Shown here one piece after another: positions 53,401 through 62,738 of a DNA stretch of 64,000 bases (positions within the stretch are counted from its first letter, which is position 1; every line of letters starts with the position of its first letter). The DNA comes from Nemertoderma westbladi (taxonomy: Eukaryota > Xenacoelomorpha > Nemertodermatida > Nemertodermatidae). The stretch spans positions 1 through 64,000 of the forward strand of contig JAUCBJ010009127.1 in NCBI GenBank assembly GCA_032718475.1, written 5' to 3'. The position numbers and the translations under genes were made by a program. The notes under the pieces were generated by a model, which did no database searches, was not told the DNA's origin, and saw nothing but the letters and a program-made list of their open reading frames with translations.

Positions 53401-55579
53401 GTTGTGGTTCATTCTCGCACCCTTGCAGTCTTCATCTTCCACTCAGTTGTGGTTCACTCACGCAACTTGCACTTTTCATCTTCCACTCAGTTGTGGTTCA
53501 TTCCCGCACCCTTGTACTCTTCATCTTCCGCTCAGTTGTGGTTCATTCACGCACCCTGCAGTCTTCATCTTCCACTCAGTTGTGGTTGATTCACGCACCC
53601 TTGCACTCTTCATCTTCCACTCAGTTGTGGTTGATTCACGCACCCTTGCACTCTTCATCTTCCACTCAGTTGTGGTTCATTCCCGCACCCTTGCACTCTT
53701 CATCTTCCGCTCAGTTGTGGTTCATTCACGCACCCTTGCAGTCTTCATCTTCCACTCAGTTGTGGTTCACTCACGCAACTTGCACTTTTCATCTTCCACT
53801 CAGTTGTGGTTCATTCCCGCACCCTTGCACTCTTCATCTTCCGCTCAGTTGTGGTTTATTCACGCACCCTTGCAATCTTCATCTTCCACTCAGTTGTGGT
53901 TCATTCACGCAACTTGCACTTTTCATCTTCCACTCAGTTGTGGTTCATTCTCGCACCCTGCAGTCTTCATCTTCCACTCAGTTGTGGTTGATTCACGCAC
54001 CCTTGCAATCTTCATCTTCCACTCAGTTGTGGTTCATTCACGCACCCTTGCAATCTTCATCTTCCACTCAGTTGTGGTTCATTCACGCAACTTGCACTTT
54101 TCATCTTCCACTCAGTTGTGGTTCATTCCCGCACCCTTGCACTCTTCATCTTCCACTCAGTTGTGGTTCATTCTCGCTCCCTTGTACTCTTCATCTTCCA
54201 CTCAGTTGTGGTTCATTCCCGCACCCTTGCATTCTTCATCTTCCACTCAGTTGTGGTTCATTCACGCACCCTTGCAATCTTCATCTTCCACTCAGTTGTG
54301 GTTCATTCACGCACCCTGCAGTCTTCATCTTCCACTCAGTTGTGGTTGATTCACGCACCCTTGCAATCTTCATCTTCCACTCAGTTGTGGTTCATTCACG
54401 CACCCTTGCAATCTTCATCTTCCACTCAGTTGTGGTTCATTCACGCACCCTGCAGTCTTCATCTTCCACTCAGTTGTGGTTGATTCACGCACCCTTGCAA
54501 TCTTCATCTTCCACTCAGTTGTGGTTCATTCACACACCCTTGCACTTTTCATCTTCCACTCAGTTGTGGTTCATTCTCGCACCCTGCAGTCTTCATCTTC
54601 CACTCAGTTGTGGTTGATTCACGCACCCTTGCAATCTTCATCTTCAACTCAGTTGTGGTTCATTCTCACACCCTTGCAATCTTCATCTTCCACTCAGTTG
54701 TGGTTCATTCACGCACCCTTGCAATCTTCATCTTCCACTCAGTTGTGGTTCATTCTCGCTCCCTTGCACTTTTCATCTTCCACTCAGTTGTGGTTCATTC
54801 TCGCACCCTGCAATCTTCATCTTCCACTCAGTTGTGGTTCATTCACGCAACTTGCACTTTTCATCTTCCACTCAGTTGTGGTTCATTCTCGCACCCTGCA
54901 GTCTTCATCTTCCACTCAGTTGTGGTTGATTCACGCACCCTTGTACTCTTCATCTTCCACTCAGTTGTGTTTCATTCTCGCTCCCTTGCACTTTTCATCT
55001 TCCACTCAGTTGTGGTTCATTCTCGCTCCCTTGCACTTTTCATCTTCCACTCAGTTGTGGTTCATTCTCGCACCCTGCAATCTTCATCTTCCACTCAGTT
55101 GTGGTTCATTCACGCAACTTGCACTTTTCATCTTCCACTCAGTTGTGGTTCATTCTCGCACCCTGCAGTCTTCATCTTCCACTCAGTTGTGGTTGATTCA
55201 CGCACCCTTGTACTCTTCATCTTCCACTCAGTTGTGTTTCATTCTCGCTCCCTTGCACTTTTCATCTTCCACTCAGTTGTGGTTCATTCTCGCACCCTGC
55301 AATCTTCATCTTCCACTCAGTTGTGGTTCATTCACGCAACTTGCACTTTTCATCTTCCACTCAGTTGTGGTTCATTCTCGCACCCTTGCAATCTTCATCT
55401 TCCACTCAGTTGTGGTTCATTCACGCAACTTGCACTTTTCATCTTCCACTCAGTTGTGGTTCATTCTCGCACCCTGCAGTCTTCATCTTCCACTCAGTTG
55501 TGTTTCATTCCCGCACCCTTGCAGTCTTCATCTTCCACTCCTCAGTTGTGGTTGATTCACGCACCCTTGCACTCTTCAT

Positions 55580-56834
55580 GTTCGCGCTTTTAGACCTTTG
55601 GCAGTTTAACCCGCCAAATCAGGATGTCTTCTAGATAATAAATCACCTTTAGTCTATGACAAGTATTTAATTCACTACACTAGTCGAAACCAATCTGTGC
55701 GCGATCATTCACCCGCTGGATATACCCGGGAGATTGGGTTCGACGGCTTAATTTTTATTGCTATGTAAGCCTAATGTATTATTCGACTGACAGTATTATA
55801 TAATCTCTGACAATATTATTCACCTTCGGGGAATATTAACAGTTCCTTTAGGACGTGGCGCTCTATCTATATAAACAGAGTTATGACTTAAACTACTCAC
55901 AACGATATGGCTTAGTTATAATTCACATATATGGCGCATTCTTTAGGAAATGCTTCGTTATCAGTATCACTCATACACGATGCTGCACAATACTGCACAC
56001 TGATCTGCCGATCTTCACTGATTTTAGTTATATATAAAAGGAACACGGACCGACTCATGTAGGGTCTATCAAATAACATTAGATTCACTTCAAACCACTT
56101 TAACATAAGTCACAATCGTTATATGTAACCTTTCTCTCTTACCTTCGGTATATCAAGAATATTGGGTTTCGGGGTTATTTATCGTTATTCCAAATATAAT
56201 AATTCATCAACCATATTATGAAGAACTGACAGTAAATAGCAGTATAACAATATAAAAGTATGCACAGTAATTCAGTGTGCGTTAAGTTCATTAGTTTGAT
56301 ATTAAGTGTTGTGTTGTGATAAATGCAGATAACGGATATATGCCCTTTATAATTAAGCCTACTAGTGTTAGACTAAAACAGAAAAGCACAAAATATTTAC
56401 AAGCCGTTCTCTCCTGGCTTAGGAAAGAAAGACCAACAACACTGAAAACTGATAAGAATAACCTTATTTACAAAGGCTTCCACCCAACACAGAGAAAGAG
56501 CATAAAGATAGGAAAATTCAGTTCAGTAGATCTGTGATAGGTCGAAATCAAAATCAACTCAAATCCTATAGGCAGATACTTTCCCAAGCTGGTTGGACAA
56601 TTAAACGTAGCCCAGATCCCTTCGCACAGCGAATCAGCCAATCAGCCGGTAGCTTGCGCTATTCGAGTTATAGATCCCTTTCTAGAGTATTCTAGCGACT
56701 GGGGGGGAACTGGTTAGCAAGGCAAACGAATCAGTTATCCCACAAAAGCTTTTACACCGCTCCCAGAAAATGGGATTTAAGTCTATAAAATATACAAAAT
56801 CACAATTTCTAATATACATAAATACTCTAAACAG
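55580..56834. other. Non-coding spacer between array and large ORF
   Basis: I see no supported gene. TATA-like words on the plus strand are TATATAAAC near 55870, TATATAAAAG at 56031-56040 and TATAAAAG at 56251-56258. The last is followed by TCAGT at 56272, which matches the arthropod-type initiator, but the spacing is short and no convincing ORF follows (the frame at 56316-56537 lacks an ATG at its start). The region may contain LTR or other transposon remnants. Confidence 0.4.
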
Positions 56835-59800
56835 TTAGTCTTTCTTGCGCGGACGGCGTTTACGCAGTTTTTTAAAGCTAGCAAGAGTCCTTTTCTCTTT
56901 GGGGCAAGCCACTTTACGAGGAGGGCTGTAGCTCCTAGGCGAAGGGTGCAATATAATTGCATCAGAAGGTGCAGGGTTACGATCGGTATACCCGCCGGTC
57001 GAAGTACCTGGTTGATTAATATCAACCTCAGTGGAGTAAGGTCTAACGGCCTTTAGAGCGCGTCTCAGGACAGCAGCTCCTACGGGTCCTTGACGGGTCG
57101 TCTGGACATTAGCGGTGGGTGGACCGTGAGTGGTGAGGAACTTTCTCGGTTTAATGGTTCTCTCCAGCTCGCGTTCTCGGGTTCGATATTCATATGGTCG
57201 CCGAGATATTTCCTGTAGTTCAGGATGCGAGTTCACAAAGATGTCGCCATACTCAGGATCTTGACGGATAAAATTGATCAGGTGATATGTGGTTATATCA
57301 TTAGGGTTAACGTTTCTAAGGTATTTCCTGACAAACTTGGTGGAAATACACTCACCAACACGCTTCATTAACTCGTAACTTGGTACGCGTGTTTTCTGTT
57401 CAATCGACGCGAATAGATAAGGATGGAACGCGTAAACTCCCTCGTAAGCTCGTCCAGGGTAATAGCGATGTCGGGATTCGCAGTGTAAATCGGCGTTCGC
57501 TTCCCAAGCTCGGATGTATCGCAGGGTGATCATCTCGTCTACGCTCTCTAAATCGCGATTAAAGGGACAATTGTAACTTTCATGTCCTTTAAGTTGGCAG
57601 TAGTGACATTGAGTCATAAATTGTGGGCAGACGGCAAATATATGAGAGTTATTAAGCCAGCAATAAGCACAATATATTTCCATCATCGGTTGTTCGAGGA
57701 AATAGGAACAAGGTACGCTCGAGTCTAGAGGAGTGAAGTGGTCTCTCGATGCGCATAATCGACAACGTTTTCGAGAAACGTAGTTGGCGTGTCGATAATC
57801 GTACGCTGTGAGACGCTGTGGACCTTGATACCACTCTATGACATAATCATTGTCACTGCTCCGGGAAGTTGTAGGCTGAATCGCTTCTGATTCCAAGCAC
57901 ACTGGTTCATCCTCCAGCTGTATAGACGAAGTGGGTGCGTCTGTCTCAGTAAGTGGATCCACTGTCTGTATTTCCACGACAGAATAACCTGTAGGTATTC
58001 GGGGTCTTTGTATAACAGATGAATGTGAGTTCTGTATACAAACGTCTTGAAACACGGCAAATCCAGCGCTACTCAGTTTCTCCGCAGCCGAGTCTCTCAG
58101 ACTGAGTTTGGTCAGCGCGCGGTCCTTGAACTGACTATCGACGTTACGGAACGGAGTCAGAAAGCGCCGGAAACATTCGAAACGTATGAACTTATTGTGT
58201 TCGTCTAACTTGGCGAGTTTAGTTCCAAGTATTAACGGGTGAGCGCGTATGGTACGACTGCACACATCGGCTAGCCAACCGGCAAGTGCTGCGTTTTCAA
58301 AGATCGTATATATAGCTAAGGAAGGGCGAAGTGGAACACTCATAAAGCTATATACTGCACCAGGCGCAGTTAATGGTCCGTCAAAATATAAACGGGAGTA
58401 ATGATCTCCATATACCTGCTGGTAATTGATAGGATTTCCAACTTTGAAATTCCATCCATATTCTTGAAGGGCAAGATGTCCGATGGATGTCCGTTGTACT
58501 TTAGTAATGTCGCTGGGTGTATTGGCATACATAGTGCGAAAGAAACCTCGGCCTTCGGCCCAAGGAGCAATCAGCTGAGTATCAACGAAAGGGTATGGAA
58601 TGTTCTCCATATTCCGGAAGTCGTTTTGGAGGTCTCCATAAACAGCTGAGCCGATTTTTAGGATTCTTTCGTTAAACAACATTTCGAGCACGGGTTGGGG
58701 TAACATTGATCCGTCGATACCCATGGCCGGTTTGCGCTCGGTGTCGGTGACGTAACGTTGCGCGAGCTCGAATTGTCCATGTCGAAGTTTCTTTTGTGTC
58801 TCCGTAAGGGTTTCAAAAGAATAATCGATCACGTCGGAACACGCTCGAGTGAATACGTGGGTAGAACCAGCGAGTCCTCGTATATGTATCATTCGCGTAG
58901 TTCCTAGTTCTCCCACCGGAACGCTACCTTCGTTGTCATAAGTAACAATGCCATACATCTCGATAACATTAAGAGTCTCGTTCCATTCTTTAGTGGCGTT
59001 TTCGAGAGCCATTCCCACTGGATGCCACAAAGTAGCGCATTCGCTAGCATTGGGTAAATCTCTATACTTTAAGCATTGTGTAGTATAGGTTTCCACATCT
59101 CCATATCGTTTTATTCTTTCTTCCTCGAATAACACGTCAAGATTCCAGTGTACCAATCGAGTTTTAATGAATCCATCAAGATTGTACGGAGGTAATATTT
59201 CTTTCTCTATTCTGGAAATATTATACGGTTTTCGAAATGAGTTTAGTTTAACTAGCTGATCTAGATGTTTTTGTAGTTGTTCGAGTTCGACGAGGTCGAG
59301 AGGATTGATCAATGGTAGAAACTTCAGACTATGCGTAGGATCTTCTGGTTTCACCATGTAATATTGCTTTAAATTGACGTAATAAGGATGATCCTTAATT
59401 CCATAAAATGAGTCCGGCAAAGGTCTAGCGCGTATGTTAACATCGTGCGCCATGCGACGGACAAGATCCGCTCTATTGTCCGGAGGCTCAACAAGTACGC
59501 CATCGACACGAGCAGCCTCGACGGGTGGACGTTGTAGCATGGGAGCGTCAGCAACGAGCTCTTGAGATCTGAGATCGGTGTTAACCGGTTGAGGCTGTAC
59601 CGTAGCAAAGAGCTTGTCTTTAAAATGAGGAACCATCGAGGGGTGGAGAATCGGTTTGGAATAGAGATCCGTCACGAGAATTTGAGCTTCTGGTTGGGCT
59701 AAAGCTGCTTCTTCCCTCTCAGTCAGCTCTATATGTCTCTCCTCGAGCTGATTTTCCTCCGCTTGTTGTTGCAAGCGCTCGTCCAGGAATTCCTGTAAAG

Positions 59801-61088
59801 AGTAGGTTCGTCCACGTTCGATGTCCTCCTCTAGATTTTGTATTTCTCTATCGAACTGGGGTAAAGCTAGTTCTTTCACCGCTTGGACTTGTTGTTGCAA
59901 TTTACGTTTCTCCAAGCAATCGTAAGTTCCTTTTCCGATTTTCTGCCGAATAGCGTCCAATGCATTTCGTATCACGCTCTCTTTGACTTCTGTAACAGGT
60001 TGGATCGGAGGAAGGCCAGGACGGTTGTAGGGGTTAAACGGTGATATTAGATGACCGCGTCCTAGTCCAGCAAGGTAAGGTTGGCGAATATCCAACGAAC
60101 CCACTACCGGAGTGCCACCAATCAACTGTTCAGGTAACACCAGATCTTTGAACAGTGAGTACAGTTCGGGAGGATCCGTAATACTATTAGGATCTAGAGT
60201 TTGAGGTATCACTTGGGAATGGGGAGGTCTGACCGAGTATTCCGGAACTCTGATCATGGGTTTATTCAATGATCGCTTAAGGCGCGCGACCGTAGGTGAT
60301 ACGTCGAAAAGGTTACGCTCGAAACTCCCATAAGTATATCGCGTAAAACTGTGTTTAGCGCAACGTCTCCGCGGATGTTTATGCCTTTCGATCTGCTGGT
60401 TAGGTCTAGGACATTCGTCACAGTAATACCAAAGACGCATGTCTTGAAGGGGAAACGCGGGTGATCGCTCTCCAGTTTTACAATATTCTTCCATCTGTTC
60501 GAAGCTATCTGGAACGACAGGGAGTGGTCGATCGGCGGTAAGATACATCATCGTAAAATAGAGCCGTTTGAGTTCCATTATAGGATCTGGATGTATACCT
60601 TGGGGATATCGAGTTTCGAGGTTTTGTTGACTGGCAACATTGAGATAGGTTTCTCTTAGAAATTCTAGATATTCGTTGAAGCCGCTACGTTTATCAGGTT
60701 CTTCAACGTCTTCTCTTTCGAGCTTATTTCGAATAGAGTTCTCGTGTTCTATTCTCGATTTATCGTTTCGACTCCGCTGGGTATGATATTTAAATAAAAC
60801 CATTTCCCTTTCGGTATCGACATCGTCGGTGTCGTGTAAATCAATAGGATGGCCGGTAGTTAAGAAGTCCATATACATACCATTACGATGCGTATAGCGA
60901 GCAGTGAATTTTCTATAGTCCAATTCACGCGTAAGTTGCTCCTGGGACATTGGCGGTTCGATATAACGACCATCGTCCTCCGTAGTAGTTGGATCAGCGT
61001 CGCCGCGTATCAAGCTATCGACAAACGCTTGTAAAGGTAGAGTATATCTCTCCCTGATACCAAGATCATCTTCTATTAATTCAGTCAT
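56835..61088 (-). CDS. Large zinc-knuckle protein, 1417 aa, family not recognised (Gag-like?)
   Basis: This is an uninterrupted 4.25-kb frame from ATG at 61086-61088, with no introns needed. Near the C-terminus is a cluster of zinc-binding motifs: C1109-x2-C1112-x4-H1117-x9-C1127 (irregular), C1140-x2-C1143-x5-H1149-x4-C1154, and a canonical CCHC knuckle C1161-x2-C1164-x4-H1169-x4-C1174. A further Cys/His group (C223, C226, H236, H238, C243, H246) lies in the N-terminal part. Residues about 365-465 are rich in Glu, Gln, Lys and Leu and probably form a coiled coil. The tail is highly basic (KKLRKRRPRKKD), suiting nucleic-acid binding. I see no signal peptide, membrane segment, protease, reverse transcriptase or integrase motif. 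CCHC knuckles plus a basic tail suggest a retroelement Gag or nucleocapsid-like protein, but the length far exceeds usual Gags and most of the protein is unfamiliar. The intact frame argues for recent function. It is read in the same direction as the BEL/Pao remnant upstream. Confidence 0.75.
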   Translation of the reverse strand: MTELIEDDLGIRERYTLPLQAFVDSLIRGDADPTTTEDDGRYIEPPMSQEQLTRELDYRKFTARYTHRNGMYMDFLTTGHPIDLHDTDDVDTEREMVLFKYHTQRSRNDKSRIEHENSIRNKLEREDVEEPDKRSGFNEYLEFLRETYLNVASQQNLETRYPQGIHPDPIMELKRLYFTMMYLTADRPLPVVPDSFEQMEEYCKTGERSPAFPLQDMRLWYYCDECPRPNQQIERHKHPRRRCAKHSFTRYTYGSFERNLFDVSPTVARLKRSLNKPMIRVPEYSVRPPHSQVIPQTLDPNSITDPPELYSLFKDLVLPEQLIGGTPVVGSLDIRQPYLAGLGRGHLISPFNPYNRPGLPPIQPVTEVKESVIRNALDAIRQKIGKGTYDCLEKRKLQQQVQAVKELALPQFDREIQNLEEDIERGRTYSLQEFLDERLQQQAEENQLEERHIELTEREEAALAQPEAQILVTDLYSKPILHPSMVPHFKDKLFATVQPQPVNTDLRSQELVADAPMLQRPPVEAARVDGVLVEPPDNRADLVRRMAHDVNIRARPLPDSFYGIKDHPYYVNLKQYYMVKPEDPTHSLKFLPLINPLDLVELEQLQKHLDQLVKLNSFRKPYNISRIEKEILPPYNLDGFIKTRLVHWNLDVLFEEERIKRYGDVETYTTQCLKYRDLPNASECATLWHPVGMALENATKEWNETLNVIEMYGIVTYDNEGSVPVGELGTTRMIHIRGLAGSTHVFTRACSDVIDYSFETLTETQKKLRHGQFELAQRYVTDTERKPAMGIDGSMLPQPVLEMLFNERILKIGSAVYGDLQNDFRNMENIPYPFVDTQLIAPWAEGRGFFRTMYANTPSDITKVQRTSIGHLALQEYGWNFKVGNPINYQQVYGDHYSRLYFDGPLTAPGAVYSFMSVPLRPSLAIYTIFENAALAGWLADVCSRTIRAHPLILGTKLAKLDEHNKFIRFECFRRFLTPFRNVDSQFKDRALTKLSLRDSAAEKLSSAGFAVFQDVCIQNSHSSVIQRPRIPTGYSVVEIQTVDPLTETDAPTSSIQLEDEPVCLESEAIQPTTSRSSDNDYVIEWYQGPQRLTAYDYRHANYVSRKRCRLCASRDHFTPLDSSVPCSYFLEQPMMEIYCAYCWLNNSHIFAVCPQFMTQCHYCQLKGHESYNCPFNRDLESVDEMITLRYIRAWEANADLHCESRHRYYPGRAYEGVYAFHPYLFASIEQKTRVPSYELMKRVGECISTKFVRKYLRNVNPNDITTYHLINFIRQDPEYGDIFVNSHPELQEISRRPYEYRTRERELERTIKPRKFLTTHGPPTANVQTTRQGPVGAAVLRRALKAVRPYSTEVDINQPGTSTGGYTDRNPAPSDAIILHPSPRSYSPPRKVACPKEKRTLASFKKLRKRRPRKKD

Positions 61089-61460
61089 ATCTGCTATACG
61101 AGTTCACCAATATTATAATGAGTTTATATATTGTTAGGCGAGCGGGCGTCGCTGCCTATTTCTCCCTTGCCCCCGGACAGTATGAGATTCTCAGCGCCGA
61201 TGTACCGCTGTCGCTATACTTTCGCCAACGACGTAGCCGTACAACGACAACGATAACCGGCACAAGTCACTCAACTGTCCGTCCCAAAGGCTTAGATGTA
61301 CTTCAGGTTTTCTTTGGAGAGTTAGGTTACTTTTACGATTGCGACTAGCTACTGTAAACACACTTTAGCAGTAACATTCACCTATAAACTCACAAATACC
61401 ACACAACTGGTCACAACTACGCATTCGGGCCATTTGTCCGTTAGTCAATGCCTTCCAGAA
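61089..61460. other. Spacer between large ORF and BEL/Pao LTR
   Basis: This stretch holds a locally GC-richer segment (61137-61290). A divergent 76-codon plus-strand frame starts with ATG at 61118 and has no recognisable features. A primer-binding site for a second retroelement would be expected here if the LTR at 61461-62720 also served the large ORF, but I could not identify one. Confidence 0.4.
61123..61130 (-). promoter_or_regulatory. Candidate TATA box upstream of the 1417-aa ORF
   Basis: TATATAAA on the minus strand begins 42 nt before the ATG of the large ORF. If used at normal spacing, the 5' leader would be only about 5-15 nt, so it may be coincidental in AT-rich DNA. Confidence 0.25.
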
Positions 61461-62720
61461 TGTCACTGTATTATCATGTATCCTTGGATACTAGTAGTGC
61501 GCTATTTATTCCCTATGCTATTCAATGGGACAAGCTTTCTATTGTTCTTTTAACTCAATTCTAATTCTAGCGTGGTTGTTGCTATGGTGACATTATGCAA
61601 AGCTAGCGGTAGAATTAGGGTAATTCCAATGCGTACAGATCTGGGATGTTATTTAATAGTATTCTTTAATAGTCAATGTTCTGTTTTATACATGACTTTA
61701 TGAATTTTATCGGCTATTGACTATGTTTGGGAGACTTTCGCACACTCATATGCATAATAAGATAAATCTCCGCTCCCTTGATCTATTAATTAATGGAATT
61801 TTGGGAATGTTATAAATTACGTAAAAATGGCAATTTATTAAATTCATTAAAAGGCATGAATTTAAATTTATTCCCTGAAATTTTATTATTTGATAATTAA
61901 ATGGACATATTTTGATTCTAGAACATGTCTAGGGACACAAGATCCTTAATTCTATGACAATTGTCTTTTTTAAGAATATCGGTAAATGCTACGATATCTT
62001 AATTGACTAGAATTATTGAAGGATCTGAATTTTACAGATTTTGATTTATTAGATTTGCAAATATTAAATAATTAATATTTGAGATGGGCACCGATTTATT
62101 CCAGAACTTGTCTGGGGACGTTAACCACTGATTCTATAATTTGTCTTTCAAGTATATCGGTGGGTGCCGCGATATCTTAATCGACTAGAATTACAGATGG
62201 TCAAAGGGTTTAACAGATTTATTTGCGTTATACGCTACTGTTAAAGAGACATCACGCTACTATATGTATTATTTAATATACGGTATGAGAGCAATATCGC
62301 ACGAAGCAATGTCAGTGTGAAGAGGCAAGTAGTTTCCAAGGTCTACCCAGAGCTTGGTTTAGCCGAGACACGAGGATCTGAACTTTGCATTCCTAATACT
62401 CTGCCTACCAATAATACTTAAATATAGTAGTGGCTTTATTGTACTTTAATAAGTACGGACATTTCATCTTACTGTAGTTACGTATTTATAATATAATACG
62501 GACAGTAAGGAAAGAGAAAAAATAATTATTTCTTCGCCGTCTCACTAAATATAATGTAAGTAATTACGTACATAATAAACACGAATATATTGCACTATTC
62601 TACAAAATAATCGCTAAATAATATTCTACTAAATTAAATAAAACGATTATAATAAAATTACATAGTAATACATAAATAAATATAAAAATAATAAAAATAA
62701 TATAAAATAATAGAGTCACA
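61461..62720 (-). repeat. BEL/Pao 3' LTR (5' end clear, 3' end tentative)
   Basis: On the minus strand the LTR begins TGTGACTC at 62720, directly after a purine-rich tract and 18 nt past the integrase stop codon, the expected place for a 3' LTR. The sequence is AT-rich and non-coding. The other end is uncertain: a GTGACA at 61466-61461 would give a TGT...ACA element of 1260 bp, but other CA ends are possible. No second LTR copy is in the window to confirm it. Confidence 0.45.
61918..62213. repeat. Diverged direct duplication inside the LTR region
   Basis: The segment starting near 61918 (CTAGAACATGTCTAGGGAC, then TATCGG..ATATCTTAATTGACTAGAATTA) recurs from about 62100 (CCAGAACTTGTCTGGGGAC, then TATCGG..ATATCTTAATCGACTAGAATTA). 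The offset is close to 180 bp, with small indels. Such repeats inside LTRs can be enhancer-like, but no function is shown. Confidence 0.75.
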
Positions 62721-62730
62721 CGCCCACTCC
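62721..62730 (-). promoter_or_regulatory. Polypurine tract of BEL/Pao element
   Basis: GGAGTGGGCG on the minus strand abuts the LTR start TGTGAC at 62720 and follows the pol stop codon (TAA at 62741-62739). Its position fits the plus-strand priming site, although the tract is short and contains one T and one C. Confidence 0.5.
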
Positions 62731-62738
62731 GAACGATA

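Larger units (their letters stand above)
15086..55579 (+). repeat. 45-bp minisatellite array, right arm (about 40.5 kb)
   Basis: This is the same 45-bp unit in the same orientation as the left arm, for about 40 kb apart from one 100-N gap. By length it holds about 900 units. Sub-families are zoned: T-tract units at 17-25 kb; 48-bp units with an extra ACG (CACGACGCACC) mainly at 27-43 kb; 44-bp units with CGCAACTTGCAC at 43.7-55.4 kb; CTAGTAC variants at 43.9-52.4 kb. The longest apparent ORF (34957-44226, 3089 codons) and all other plus-strand ORFs are by-products of the stop-free unit. The array ends at 55579 within a unit (CTCTTCAT followed by GTTCGCGC). Confidence 0.97.

Noticed and set aside
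5373-55579. CRISPR array
   Set aside because: Units are contiguous with no unique spacers of constant length, and the context is eukaryotic with no cas genes.
56316-56537. 73-codon plus-strand ORF with a lysine-rich peptide
   Set aside because: The frame does not begin with ATG, there is no domain or splice support, and AT-rich DNA readily gives lysine-rich frames.
61118-61348. 76-codon plus-strand ORF divergent from the 1417-residue ORF
   Set aside because: It has no recognisable domain and overlaps the presumed promoter and leader of the large ORF. The GC-richer composition alone makes a short open frame likely.
62340-62415. tRNA-like sequence on the minus strand containing GTTCAGATCC
   Set aside because: The B-box consensus is broken at one key base, no T-stem pairing is seen, and it lies within the LTR region.
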